A stretch of 64,000 nt of DNA, from positions 1 through 64,000 of the forward strand of contig CAZPVD010000013.1 of assembly GCA_964589935.1 (NCBI GenBank), written 5' to 3'. Both the position numbers and the translations under genes were made by a program. Positions 17,737-26,530 of the stretch are shown here, one piece after another; position 1 is the first letter of the stretch; each line of letters starts with the position of its first letter. The stretch is from VHCN01 sp964589935. Its GTDB lineage: Bacteria > Verrucomicrobiota > Verrucomicrobiia > Limisphaerales > VHCN01. The notes under the pieces are model-generated. The model was not told where the DNA came from, ran no database searches, and saw nothing but the letters and a program-made list of their open reading frames with translations.

Positions 17737-17822
17737 TTCGCGGAATCGCGGCAGGACACGCTCGCCATTCCGCGCGGGTTTGGCAATGCGTTTCCGGCGG
17801 GCGGGGGTTCAAATCGCGCTTT

Positions 17823-17837
17823 ACATCGCGGCGATGT
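17823..17837. promoter_or_regulatory. Interrupted palindrome between aroA and the TIGR04073 gene
   Basis: ACATCGC, one central G, then GCGATGT: a perfect 7+1+7 palindrome in the 138-nt divergent intergenic region, 38 nt before the ATG at 17875. This could be an operator for either gene. No regulator is identified. Confidence 0.35.
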
Positions 17838-17874
17838 CGCGTAGGCTCGCAGCAGACAACCAATCGGCGCAATT

Positions 17875-18363
17875 ATGTTGACGAAATCCTCCCTCCTCGG
17901 CGCGCTCGCGGCCGTGGCGCTGTTCTCGGCCGGCTGTGAAGGCATGGAACGCAAGCTGGGCCGCGGCATGATGAACGCGACTGAGATTTTCCGCGGCGGC
18001 GAAATGATGCGCTCGATCGAACAGACGGCGCTGTATGACGGGCCGGAGATGGGCTACACGGTGGGCTTCGTGCGCGGATTCGACCGCACGTTCATCCGCA
18101 CGATGCTCGGCTTCACCGAGGTCATCACATTCCCGATTCCAACGCCGACGTATGATCCGATTCCGTTCCCCACAGGCTGGATGCGCGATCCCTACACGCG
18201 CCTGCCGGTCGAACCATTTGCGACTGTCGCGGCGTATCCGGAAAATTTCCGCCCCGGCTTGATCGCCGACTCGATATTCTTCACCGACACGCACATTGGC
18301 TTCAGCGGCGGCGAAGTGGCGCCGTTCATCCCGGGCAGCCGTTTCCGCGTGTTCGATCACTGA
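17875..18363 (+). CDS. Exosortase-associated lipoprotein, TIGR04073 family
   Basis: 162 residues. The lipobox LFSAGC puts the lipidated Cys at residue 21. The diagnostic segment is RKLGRGMMNATEIFRGGEMM (about 26-45) followed by EQTALYDG and a Gly/Phe segment GYTVGFVRGFDRTFIRTMLG, then a Pro-rich stretch ending in PFPTGWM. This is the pattern I know from the verrucomicrobial TIGR04073 family, linked to exosortase/PEP-CTERM protein sorting; its function is not established. Here it stands alone with its own terminator right after the stop. It would sit at a membrane surface. Confidence 0.75.
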   Translation: MLTKSSLLGALAAVALFSAGCEGMERKLGRGMMNATEIFRGGEMMRSIEQTALYDGPEMGYTVGFVRGFDRTFIRTMLGFTEVITFPIPTPTYDPIPFPTGWMRDPYTRLPVEPFATVAAYPENFRPGLIADSIFFTDTHIGFSGGEVAPFIPGSRFRVFDH

Positions 18364-18379
18364 GCCGCAAGGCTTTCAC

Positions 18380-18409
18380 GGCGCCAGCACCCGGTGTTGG
18401 CGCCTTTTT
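18380..18409 (+). terminator. Rho-independent terminator
   Basis: GGCGCCA then GCAC, loop CCG, GTGT and TGGCGCC, followed by TTTTT. The stem is strong and GC-rich, 16 nt after the TIGR04073 stop. The ispE start codon lies only about 6 nt beyond the T-run, so ispE either has a promoter inside the upstream gene or is expressed by read-through. Confidence 0.85.
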
Positions 18410-18414
18410 GCTTG

Positions 18415-19287
18415 ATGCCCCTCGCCAAGACATCGCCCTGCAAGGTCAACCTGCTCCTCAATATCCTCGCGCGACGGCCCGACGGGTTTCACGAGCTGGA
18501 AACCATCATGCATCCCGTGCCGCTGTGCGATGAACTTGAGTTCGAGAAGGCCCCGCGCGGCATCCAACTCACGTGCAGCGACACGACGCTGCCCACCGAC
18601 GGCAACAACCTCGTGCATCGCGCGGCGCAGGCATTCCTCCGCGCGGCAGGCGTGCATGACGGCGCACGAATCCATCTGCACAAGCACATCCCCAAGGCCG
18701 CCGGCCTCGGCGGCGGCAGCGGCGACGCGGCCACAACGCTGCTCGGTTTGAACGAACTGTTCGGCCATCCGCTTGCGCCCGCAAAGCTGAACGAAATCGC
18801 CGCGACACTCGGCTCCGACGTGCCGTTTTTTCTTCAGGACAAACCCGCGCTCGGCACGGGACGCGGCGAGCGCATCGAACCGCTGGAGCCGTTCGCGGCG
18901 TTGCGCGGCGCGTTCATCCTGCTCATCCATCCGGGCTTCGGCATCTCCACGCCGTGGGCCTACAAGCAGCTCGCGAAATTTTCCGACGCCGTGAACGGCC
19001 GGCCCGGCCGAGCGAGAAAACTCATCGGACTTCTTCGCGGCGACGATCTCGCCGCGGCCGGCACGGAATTTTACAACTCGCTCGAAGCGCCCGCGCTCCA
19101 CAAGTTTCCGCTGCTTGTGCTGTATCAGGAATTCCTCAAGTCGAACGGCGCGGACACCGCGTTGATGAGCGGCAGCGGCTCGACGACGTTCGCGTTGATT
19201 CGCGGGAAAACAAACGCGGAGCAACTGCAGGAGAAGTTTCGCGGCAAGTTCGGCGACTCCGCGTGGACCGCCATCGTCGCGCTGTAA
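18415..19287 (+). CDS. ispE: 4-(cytidine 5'-diphospho)-2-C-methyl-D-erythritol kinase
   Basis: 290 residues. GHMP-family kinase of the non-mevalonate isoprenoid pathway. Motifs: SPCKVNLLLNILARRPDGFH at the N-terminus, the ATP loop PKAAGLGGGSGDAATTLLGL at about residues 95-114, GSDVPFFL near 135, and LMSGSGSTTFAL near the C-terminus. The ATG at 18415 gives the canonical N-terminus; the longer reading from 18394 would start inside the terminator hairpin. Confidence 0.95.
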   Translation: MPLAKTSPCKVNLLLNILARRPDGFHELETIMHPVPLCDELEFEKAPRGIQLTCSDTTLPTDGNNLVHRAAQAFLRAAGVHDGARIHLHKHIPKAAGLGGGSGDAATTLLGLNELFGHPLAPAKLNEIAATLGSDVPFFLQDKPALGTGRGERIEPLEPFAALRGAFILLIHPGFGISTPWAYKQLAKFSDAVNGRPGRARKLIGLLRGDDLAAAGTEFYNSLEAPALHKFPLLVLYQEFLKSNGADTALMSGSGSTTFALIRGKTNAEQLQEKFRGKFGDSAWTAIVAL

Positions 19288-19293
19288 GACAGG

Positions 19294-20397
19294 CTACTTC
19301 GCCTTTTTGAGCGAGGAGAGAAATTCGACTAGGTCCACCAATTCCTGCGTCGTCATTGTCTGTTGCAAACCGGCGGGCATGATGGACAATTTCGACTGCG
19401 TGCGCTTCGCGATATCGGCCTTTTTGTAGCGCGTGACGAGGCCGCCGACGATTTTCACCGCGAGTTCTTCCGCCGCGTCGCTGACGATCAGGCCAAAGGT
19501 TTCGTCGCCATTCTTCAACTCCACGTTCCACGCCTCGAAGCCCATTGAGATGCCCGCGCTCGGGTCGAGGATCGCCTCGTAAAGCGCGTCCTTGCCAAGC
19601 TTCGCGCCGATCTCGGAAAGCTGCGGGCCGAAGTCCGTGCCCTTGCCGTTGACGACGTGGCATTTTGAACATTGCGAAATCTCCCGGAAGAACACCGCCT
19701 CACCGCGCTTCGCGTCGCCGGCCATCTTCAACAGCTCGCCGACCGGCGGCAGCGGCTGCGCGTTCTGCGCGGGCGGCAGCGGGAGAAGTTTCGCGGCCTC
19801 GGCCTTGAGTTGCGGCCAGCGCACGGCGTTCAACTCCGCGCTGGCGGTGAACTTCAAATCGTCGGCGAGCTTCGACTCACGCGCGAGCTTGAGCACTTCG
19901 CCTGCGCCATCCTGCGTGCGAGCGAGCGCGCGCACCGCAGCCTTTCGCGTGACGGCGTCGCGCTTCGCATCGCTGATGAGTGGCAGCAGCAGCGGCACGG
20001 TCTGACGGTCGGCGGTGTTGCCGAGCGCCTGCACGATGCCGGCAGCATTCGTGCTGGCGAGCGCGGCGGCGAGCGCGGCGGCGTCCTTGCTGTTGAGCAC
20101 GAGCCGCGCGGCGGTGACGCCGGCCTCGTCATCGGGATTTTTCGCGGCGACTTCGAGCAAGCCGGCGTTCTGGTCAGCAAGCTTGAACTGCTCGACGAGC
20201 TTCACAAAACGCGGCGTGCCACGCGTGGCGGCGAGCACTTTGCCGAGCGCCTCGCGCAGACGTTCGTTGGACTTCACCTGATCCGGTTCGAGCCGGCTCA
20301 ACGCTTCGATCATCGTGTCCACACGCGCGGGATCGAGCGGCTGCCCTACAGCGGTAAGCGCGCAGGCAAGCAGGCAGAAAGTGGCGCGAAATTTCAT
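19294..20397 (-). CDS. Secreted c-type cytochrome with HEAT-like repeats (PVC heme-binding domain)
   Basis: 367 residues. Signal peptide MKFRATFCLLACALTAVGQ supports the start at 20397; a longer open frame upstream is a shadow of the neighbouring gene. Residues about 20-230 are Ala/Leu-rich helical repeats (AALAAALASTNAAGIVQALG), then a heme c motif CSKCH near 262 followed by GTDFGPQLSEIGAKLGKDAL, the usual wording of the planctomycete/verrucomicrobial heme-binding domain (TIGR02603). It lies 56 nt after the dehydrogenase-domain gene. In relatives the dehydrogenase, HEAT and cytochrome parts are often a single chain of about 1000 residues; here they are two secreted proteins. Likely periplasmic electron transfer; substrate unknown. 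Confidence 0.85.
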   Translation of the reverse strand: MKFRATFCLLACALTAVGQPLDPARVDTMIEALSRLEPDQVKSNERLREALGKVLAATRGTPRFVKLVEQFKLADQNAGLLEVAAKNPDDEAGVTAARLVLNSKDAAALAAALASTNAAGIVQALGNTADRQTVPLLLPLISDAKRDAVTRKAAVRALARTQDGAGEVLKLARESKLADDLKFTASAELNAVRWPQLKAEAAKLLPLPPAQNAQPLPPVGELLKMAGDAKRGEAVFFREISQCSKCHVVNGKGTDFGPQLSEIGAKLGKDALYEAILDPSAGISMGFEAWNVELKNGDETFGLIVSDAAEELAVKIVGGLVTRYKKADIAKRTQSKLSIMPAGLQQTMTTQELVDLVEFLSSLKKAK

Positions 20398-20453
20398 ACG
20401 ATTAAACAAAACTGGCCAGCGCGCAAACGCTGGCCAGCGATGGGAAATGCAAG

Positions 20454-22496
20454 TCACAGTCCGCCAAGCGCGATGGACGCGAGCGCGTCGTCCTTCTCCT
20501 TGCACTTCGGGATGAAGTCCAGCGCGCGCATGAAATGGTCGCGGTCGTTCGCCTGCGTGGCCTTGTCGGTGACGATCTTCGCGAGGAGCGCGGCGGCCTT
20601 CGGCGAGCGCGAGCGCCAGATGATGTCGCGGCCGGCGGGCGTGTTCCATTTGTCGCCGACGGCGGCGAGCCAAGCGCCGAAGAATGCGTCGTCCTGCTTG
20701 TCCGCGCCGATGCCGAGCGCTTCGAGATACCAGCGATCCTTGCCGTCGTGCTGCTGGGCGAGCTGCGCCCAGACTTTGGCGGCTTCGGGCGAGGTGTTGT
20801 GGCGCAGCGCGATGGCGCACTCGCGGCGAACGGACGCGGAGGAATCCTTCGCGAGCTGCTTGGCGTAGGAAATCACGTCGAGCTTGAGCGCGCGTGCGAT
20901 GCGCAGGCCGGTCAAGCGGATGTCGTCATCCTTGTCCTTGAGCGCGGCCTCGACGTATTTCTTCTCGCTGCCCTTGATGCGGGCGAGCAGTTGCAGCGCA
21001 CGGGCACGCATCCGCGAATCACTGCCGTTCCAAACTTTGAGCAACTCCTTCTCGGCCTTGCCCTGCATCGCGTTCAGCGTCGTCCACGCGAGATAACGCG
21101 TGGCCTGGTTCGGCGATTGCAGCGCAGCGGCCGCGCTGGCGGCAGTGCTCACGTCGAGCTTCGGCACGCTGGGTTTGTTGCCCTTGGGTGCGACGCGATA
21201 AACGCGGCCGGTCATGGTTTCCAAATTGCGGTCGGCCATGTTGTGGCCGCCGACGCCCGCGTCGTTCCAGTCCGCGATGTAGAGCGAGCCGTCGGGCGCG
21301 ACGCACACGTCCGAGGGGCGATACCACGTCTCGGTGCTGGTGAGGACGTTCACGATCTCGGCCTTGTAGCCGGCGCCGTCCTTCTTCGCCGGGTAGGCGC
21401 GCACGACGCGCGGGCCGGCGTCGCAGTGGATGACTTGATTGCGGAAAATTTCCGGCAGCAGCTTGCCTTCATACACGATGATACCCGTGGGCGATCCCTG
21501 ACCCGTATGCAGCAAGTTCGGCACGACGCCGGGGTCGTATTGGTGCCATTCGTAGAAAACCTTGTTGTCCTCGGCCTCGCCCTTCGCCTTGGCCTTGGCC
21601 CACGCCTGCGGCCAGCCCGCACCGGTGACTTCGTCGGTGTAGCCGAAGTTGCCAAACTCCATCACGTAGTTAATGCGCACGCCCTTGTTGCCGTCGTCGT
21701 CGTTGTCGGACTGCCAGAGCGTGCCGAAGGAATCCACCGCGACCTCATAGTTGTTGCGGAAGTTCCACGCGAGCGTCTCAAACTCGCTGCCGTCGAGGTT
21801 GCAGCGGAAGACCATGCCCTGCCGATACGGCTTGCCGGCCGCGTTCACCGTGTTGCCGTCAAGGTCAACGATGGCGTTTCCGTTCTTGTCCTTCAACTCG
21901 GTTCCCGCATTGCCGAAGTTGAAATAAAGTTTGCCGTCCGGGCCGAACACAAACGCATGAACGGCATGATCGTGCTGGACGCCTTTGATGCCGGTAAAGA
22001 GCAACTCCTTCGTCGGCGGTTTGCCGTCGCCATTGTCGGTGAAGACAAAAACATTCGGCGCGCAGGAGACGATGACCTTGTTGCCGAGCACGCAGACGCC
22101 GAGCGCGGCGTTGATGTCGAGTCCCTGATAAAACGTCGTGGCCTTGTTGGCGACGCCGGAGCCGGTGGCGTCTTCGAGAATGACGAGACGGTCGCCGCCC
22201 TCGCGCAGCGGCGGGTTGGCCCACTTGCGATAATTGGCGCCTTCGCAAATCCACACACGGCCGCGCGCGTCAATGTCCATGTCCGTCGGGTTGACGACCA
22301 TCGGTTCGCTGGCGAAGAGCGTGGCCTCCAGCCCTTCCGGCACGGTGAACGTTTTCATCGAGGCCAGCGCGGCGTCGGGACCGAATGAGTGGTCGGGCGC
22401 GGGCTGGTTCTTCGGAATCTTGATGTTGACGTTCGGTTGGTCTGCGGCGGAGGCGGCGAGCGCGACGGCAAAGGTGACGGCGAGGATTCGTTTCAT
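20454..22496 (-). CDS. PVC-type membrane-bound dehydrogenase domain protein (TIGR02604-like)
   Basis: 680 residues from the ATG at 22496, which begins the signal peptide MKRILAVTFAVALAASAA. The body is a beta-propeller of the soluble glucose-dehydrogenase type: VPEGLEATLFASEPMVVNPT, DIDARGRVWICEGANYRKW, VFGPDGKLYFNFGNAG, YIADWNDAGVGGHNMADRN. The last 200 residues are HEAT-like (RARALQLLARIKGSEKKYVE). No CxxCH is present; the heme part is in the following gene at 19294. Family members are abundant in Planctomycetes and Verrucomicrobia and thought to act on carbohydrates or derived compounds, but the substrate is not known. Confidence 0.85.
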   Translation of the reverse strand: MKRILAVTFAVALAASAADQPNVNIKIPKNQPAPDHSFGPDAALASMKTFTVPEGLEATLFASEPMVVNPTDMDIDARGRVWICEGANYRKWANPPLREGGDRLVILEDATGSGVANKATTFYQGLDINAALGVCVLGNKVIVSCAPNVFVFTDNGDGKPPTKELLFTGIKGVQHDHAVHAFVFGPDGKLYFNFGNAGTELKDKNGNAIVDLDGNTVNAAGKPYRQGMVFRCNLDGSEFETLAWNFRNNYEVAVDSFGTLWQSDNDDDGNKGVRINYVMEFGNFGYTDEVTGAGWPQAWAKAKAKGEAEDNKVFYEWHQYDPGVVPNLLHTGQGSPTGIIVYEGKLLPEIFRNQVIHCDAGPRVVRAYPAKKDGAGYKAEIVNVLTSTETWYRPSDVCVAPDGSLYIADWNDAGVGGHNMADRNLETMTGRVYRVAPKGNKPSVPKLDVSTAASAAAALQSPNQATRYLAWTTLNAMQGKAEKELLKVWNGSDSRMRARALQLLARIKGSEKKYVEAALKDKDDDIRLTGLRIARALKLDVISYAKQLAKDSSASVRRECAIALRHNTSPEAAKVWAQLAQQHDGKDRWYLEALGIGADKQDDAFFGAWLAAVGDKWNTPAGRDIIWRSRSPKAAALLAKIVTDKATQANDRDHFMRALDFIPKCKEKDDALASIALGGL

Positions 22497-22590
22497 AATG
22501 GACTGCGGCAAGTTCCGGTCAGCGGCTCAGGACTCGACGCCGCGCTGGAAGGGTGAATTCAAGTGGCAAAAACAGGAGCAGTGGCGGCGC

Positions 22591-22761
22591 TCAGTGACCC
22601 GACTTGGGCAGGCAGCCGACCTTGCCGAACCAGATGACGTAGCCGGCGAAAACCAGGCCGAGGATGCCCCAACTGCCCTTGGGCTGAGTGACCTGGTAGA
22701 TGCCCCAGCCGAGCACGGCGCCAATGACAACGTAAGCGAGAATAACTTTGAACAATTTCAT
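22591..22761 (-). CDS. Small inner-membrane protein
   Basis: 56 residues from the ATG at 22761. Two hydrophobic stretches (VILAYVVIGAVLGWGIY and WGILGLVFAGYVIWFG) separated by QVTQPKGS predict a two-helix hairpin with a short basic tail. Coding character is good: a clean ATG, no Pro in the helices. It is divergent from prfB. No family recognised. Confidence 0.55.
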   Translation of the reverse strand: MKLFKVILAYVVIGAVLGWGIYQVTQPKGSWGILGLVFAGYVIWFGKVGCLPKSGH

Positions 22762-22870
22762 GGGCGGCGAGAATAGCGTTCCGCTTCCGCCGCGCAAGCC
22801 GCAATCTGCGCGTGTTCGCCGTCGAAATTTTTCTCGGCTTTGCGCCGTTTCCCCGTAAATTCACGGCGTC

Positions 22871-24014
22871 ATGTTTGACGCGCTCAAACCCCAGCTCACC
22901 GCCGCCGCCGACAAGCTCGCCAGCCTGCGGAGGTTTCTTTGACGTGCCCGCGGCGCAAAAGCGCCTCGCGGAACTGGACGCGTTGATGGCGCGCGATTCC
23001 TTCTGGAACAACCGCGAACAGGCGCAGAAATCCATCGAGGAGGCCAACGCCCTCCGCAGGAAAATCGAGCCGCTCTTCGAGGCCGAGAAAAATCTCCTGC
23101 ACGTCCGCGAGATGATCGAGCTGGGCGAGACCGAGCCGGCGGACGCGCAGGCCAAACTCGAGCGGGAACTCGACCGCGACTTCGCGCAGCAAGCCAGGGA
23201 TATTGACGCGCTCGAACTGCGCGTGCTCCTCAGCGGCCCGCACGACGCGAACAACTGCATCCTCACCATCAGCGCGGGCGCCGGCGGCACCGAGTCCTGC
23301 GATTGGGCGAACATGATGTTCCGCATGTATCAGCGCTGGGCAGAAGGCCGCGGCTGGAAAGTCGAGGTCGAGGACGCGCTGCCCGGCGAAGTCGCCGGCC
23401 TCAAGAGCGTCACCGTCCGCATCGAGGGCGAGAACGCCTACGGTTACTCGAAGGCCGAGCGCGGCGTTCACCGGCTCGTGCGCCTTTCGCCCTTCGACGC
23501 CAACCAGCGGCGTCACACGAGCTTCGCGAGCGTGGATGTCATTGCCGAGCTTGCCGACGAGGGCGACATCGCCCTTCCGCCCGCCGAGTTGCAGGTGGAC
23601 ACTTACCGCTCCGGCGGCAAAGGCGGCCAGAACGTGAACAAGGTCGAGACCGCCGTGCGCATCACGCACATCCCGACCGGCGTCGTCGCCGCGTCGCAAA
23701 GCCAGCGCTCGCAGCACCAGAACCGCGCCACCGCGATGAAGATGCTGCTCGCCAAACTCTACGCGCTGCGCGAAGACCAGAAGAAGGCCGACATGGAACG
23801 CTTCTACGGCGAGAAGGGCAGCGTCTCCTTCGGCAACCAGATTCGCAGCTACGTGTTCCAGCCGTATCGCATGGTGAAGGATTTGCGCACCGGCTGTCAG
23901 ACCAGCGACGTGCAGGCCGTGATGGACGGCGACCTCGATCCGTTCGTCAACGCATGGCTCCGCGCCGGCTGCCCGATGAAACGGATGCAGGGCGTGAAAG
24001 ACGACGAGGAATGA
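22871..24014 (+). CDS. prfB: Peptide chain release factor 2 (programmed +1 frameshift)
   Basis: Recognises UAA/UGA stops. Translation starts at ATG 22871, reads 23 codons to an in-frame TGA at 22940-22942, shifts +1, and continues from GAC 22941 to the stop at 24014, giving about 380 residues. The catalytic GGQ is at residues 251-253 (SGGKGGQNVNKVE), and the stop-codon-reading SPF tripeptide is in VRLSPFDANQRR. The second part alone lacks the start of the first helical domain, so the shift is needed for a normal protein. Followed after about 100 nt by trpC. Confidence 0.95.
22928..22943 (+). promoter_or_regulatory. prfB autoregulatory frameshift site
   Basis: CGGAGG, TTT, CTT, TGA, C: a Shine-Dalgarno-like hexamer three bases upstream of the slippery CTT and the TGA followed by C. 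This is the arrangement of the classical RF2 site, where low RF2 slows reading of TGA and lets the tRNA slip forward. Confidence 0.92.
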
Positions 24015-24016
24015 GA

Positions 24017-24102
24017 ATTCAGGAGTCAGGATTCAGAATTCAGAATCAGCGTGGCGCGCGCGAATGCCACATGCTGAATCCTGAATCCCGAATCCGGACT
24101 CC
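24017..24102. repeat. Intergenic heptamer repeat hairpin, prfB-trpC
   Basis: Left arm 24017-24049: ATTCAGG, AGTCAGG, ATTCAGA, ATTCAGA, ATCAG. Right arm 24074-24102: CTGAATC, CTGAATC, CCGAATC, CGGACTC, C. The arms are inverted complements, so a long imperfect stem with a 24-nt loop is possible. It fills nearly all of the prfB-trpC gap. Confidence 0.9.
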
Positions 24103-24111
24103 TCCGGCTCC

Positions 24112-24882
24112 ATGAACATTCTCGACACCATCGTCGCGCAGAAGCGGCTCGAAGTGGCGCGCCTGAAAGCAGGCGCGTTCACGCCTCGCGCGGACCGGCG
24201 CGATTTTATGGCCGCGCTGCGCTCGCCACGCCGCAGCGGTGTCGCACTTATCGCCGAAGTGAAAAAAGCGTCGCCCTCCGCGGGCGTCATCTGCGAGGAC
24301 TTCGATCCTGTCCGCATCGCAAAGGAATACGAGGCTGCGGGCGCGAGCTGCCTCTCCGTGCTTACGGACGAAAAGTTTTTCCAAGGCTCGCTCGATTACC
24401 TGCGGCAGATTCGCGCGGCGGTGAAGCTCCCGCTGCTGCGCAAGGACTTCATCATTGACGAGCGACAGATCGCCGAATCCACCGAGTTTGGCGCGGACGC
24501 GGTGCTGCTCATCGCCGCCATTTTGGACGACGCGGATTTGAACCGCTTTCACTCGCTGGCCGCGCAGGCCGGACTCGCCGCGCTCGTGGAAGTCCACGAC
24601 GAAGTTGAACTCGACCGCGCGCTTGCCGCCGGCGCGACACTCATCGGCGTGAACAACCGAGATTTGAAAACCTTCAAGGTGGACCTTGCGACGACAGAGC
24701 GGCTCGCGGCGCGACTTTCGCGGTCCACGTCTCGCGCGTTGCTTGTCGCCGAGAGCGGCATCCACATCCGGGCGGATGTCGAGCGCTTGCAGCGTTGCGG
24801 CGCGCAGGCCATTCTTGTCGGCGAATCGCTGATGCGCGGGAAGGACATTGCCGCGAAGGCGCGGGAGCTTCTCGGCGTCTGA
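24112..24882 (+). CDS. trpC: Indole-3-glycerol phosphate synthase
   Basis: 256 residues, a complete (beta/alpha)8 enzyme of tryptophan synthesis. Motifs: LIAEVKKASPSAGVI near residue 44, YEAAGASCLSVLTDEKFF near 65, LPLLRKDFIIDERQI near 105, VGVNNRDLKTF-type IGVNNRDLKTF near 180, VAESGIH near 211 and ILVGESLMRG near 235. No other trp gene is nearby. Monofunctional, without a fused TrpF. The ATG follows the heptamer hairpin by 9 nt, so that hairpin occupies the leader of the mRNA. Confidence 0.95.
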   Translation: MNILDTIVAQKRLEVARLKAGAFTPRADRRDFMAALRSPRRSGVALIAEVKKASPSAGVICEDFDPVRIAKEYEAAGASCLSVLTDEKFFQGSLDYLRQIRAAVKLPLLRKDFIIDERQIAESTEFGADAVLLIAAILDDADLNRFHSLAAQAGLAALVEVHDEVELDRALAAGATLIGVNNRDLKTFKVDLATTERLAARLSRSTSRALLVAESGIHIRADVERLQRCGAQAILVGESLMRGKDIAAKARELLGV

Positions 24883-24893
24883 CGATTCCGGGC

Positions 24894-26426
24894 ATGAAAA
24901 CGCCACTGCGAGTGCTGGTTGTCGAGGACTCCGAGTTCGACGCTCGGATGCTCATCAGCGTGCTGCGCCGCGGCGGCTACGAGACGACCTACGAACGCGT
25001 CGAGACGGCGGAGGAGCTGACGCAGGCGCTCGCGTCCAAGCCGTGGGATGTCATCCTCGCGGACTACAACATGCCGTCCTTCAGCGCGCCCGAGGCGCTC
25101 AAGCTGCTTCAAGAAAGGGGAACGGACATGCCGTTCATCATCATCAGCGGCGGCATCGGCGAGGACATCGCAGTGTCCGCGATGAAGTCCGGCGCGCATG
25201 ATTATCTGATGAAGGGCAACCTCACGCGGCTTGTGCCCGCGGTCGAGCGCGAGCTGCGCGAGGCCCACAGCCGAGCCGCGCGCCGGCACGCCGAGCAAAC
25301 CGTCCGCGAGAGCGAACTGCGCTACCGTCTGTTGTGGGAAACCGCCACCGACGCCGTGTTCCTCATGGACAAGGACGGCGTCATACACTTCACGAATCCT
25401 GCCGGCGAAGCATTGTTCGGCTACACGCCCGAGGAACTCATCGGAAAAAACTTCACCCTCCTTCTACCCGAACGTCTGCACGCGGAACATCACCAGCGCT
25501 TCAGCCGCCTGCTTGATGTCGCCACGGCCAGCGAGTCCAAGCGCCGCATCTTCGAGTCCGTCGGCCTGCGCTGCGACGGCCGCGAGCAGCCCATTGAAGT
25601 CGTCTTCAACGACCTCGAGATGCACGGCAACCGGCTCTTCGTCGCGTTCGTGCGCGACATCACGGAACGCAAGCGCGCCGAGGCCGAGTTGCGCGCCAAC
25701 GAGGAGCAGTTCCGCGTCGCGCGCGAAATCCAGGAGCGGCTGTTCCCAAAAACCGCACCAACTCTTGAAGGCTTCGACATCGCCGGCGTGTCGCATCCCG
25801 CCGAGGCCACGGGCGGCGATTACTTTGACTACATTCCGCTTCTGGAGAACGGCCTCGGCATCGTCGTCGGCGATGTGACCGGGCACGGCATCGGCCCCTC
25901 GCTGCTCATGGCCGAGACGCGCGCCTACCTGCGCATCCTCGGGTTGAACCGCGCCGATCCCGGCGAAATCCTCACGCGCGCCAACGTCGCGTTGTCGCAG
26001 GACCTGAGCTTCGAGCGCTACGTGACGCTGCTGCTCGCGCGCCTCGACGCGCCGCAACGCCTCCTCGCGCACTCGAGCGCGGGGCATCCGCCCGGCTACG
26101 TGCTCGCGCCCGACGGCTCGGTGCGCGTCCAGCTCAAGCGCACGGGCATCCCGCTCGGCATCAAGGCCGAGACGCATTACCAGACCGCGCCGCCCGTGCA
26201 TCTGGAACCGGGCGAAATCGTGCTGTTCCTCACCGACGGCGTGGACGAAGCCATGTCTCCTCAGAACGAACTCTTCGGCGCCGAGCGCACGCTCGCGGTC
26301 GTGAAGGAGAACCGCCACCGCTCCGCCGCGGAAATCGTGGACGCACTCTTCAAGGCGATGTGCGCGTTTTCCGGCGACATGGCGCAACAGGACGACTTCA
26401 CGGCCATCGTCATCAAGGTGAAATAA
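24894..26426 (+). CDS. Response regulator: receiver + PAS + PP2C-type phosphatase (RsbU-like)
   Basis: 510 residues from ATG 24894, 11 nt after the trpC stop. Domains: receiver 1-120 with acidic pair ED (11-12) and phosphoacceptor D57 in VILADYNMP; PAS about 140-260 (LLWETATDAVFLMDKDGVIH); a helical linker (VAREIQERLFPKTAPTLEGF); and a SpoIIE-type phosphatase about 285-510 with ATGGDYFDYI, GDVTGHGIGPSLLMAE, SAGHPPGYV and QQDDFTAIVI. Asp residues for metal binding are present. Such proteins dephosphorylate anti-sigma-factor antagonists in partner-switching stress control. No sigma or anti-sigma gene is adjacent. Confidence 0.9.
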   Translation: MKTPLRVLVVEDSEFDARMLISVLRRGGYETTYERVETAEELTQALASKPWDVILADYNMPSFSAPEALKLLQERGTDMPFIIISGGIGEDIAVSAMKSGAHDYLMKGNLTRLVPAVERELREAHSRAARRHAEQTVRESELRYRLLWETATDAVFLMDKDGVIHFTNPAGEALFGYTPEELIGKNFTLLLPERLHAEHHQRFSRLLDVATASESKRRIFESVGLRCDGREQPIEVVFNDLEMHGNRLFVAFVRDITERKRAEAELRANEEQFRVAREIQERLFPKTAPTLEGFDIAGVSHPAEATGGDYFDYIPLLENGLGIVVGDVTGHGIGPSLLMAETRAYLRILGLNRADPGEILTRANVALSQDLSFERYVTLLLARLDAPQRLLAHSSAGHPPGYVLAPDGSVRVQLKRTGIPLGIKAETHYQTAPPVHLEPGEIVLFLTDGVDEAMSPQNELFGAERTLAVVKENRHRSAAEIVDALFKAMCAFSGDMAQQDDFTAIVIKVK

Positions 26427-26461
26427 CCCGACTCCGCGCCATCAGGTCTCTTCCCGATGGA

Positions 26462-26513
26462 CATACGTGTTCGTATGAACCAAAACTTCACCCGCCCCGT
26501 CCAAAACGGGTGA
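26462..26513. other. Two hairpins between the phosphatase gene and the lipoprotein operon
   Basis: CATACG-TGTT-CGTATG at 26462-26477 is a perfect 6-bp stem. TCACCCG at 26488-26494 pairs with CGGGTGA at 26507-26513. Neither has a T-run, so intrinsic termination is not certain; they separate two transcription units. Confidence 0.4.
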
Positions 26514-26530
26514 CTGACTGACGCGACAAC

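Noticed and set aside
20398..20820. N-terminal extension of the cytochrome gene
   Set aside because: It overlaps the dehydrogenase gene in another frame, reads as Arg-rich noise, and the signal peptide at 20397 marks the true start.
22871..22942. prfB as a frameshifted pseudogene
   Set aside because: The in-frame TGA sits in the known programmed frameshift context, and the downstream frame is complete with GGQ and SPF.
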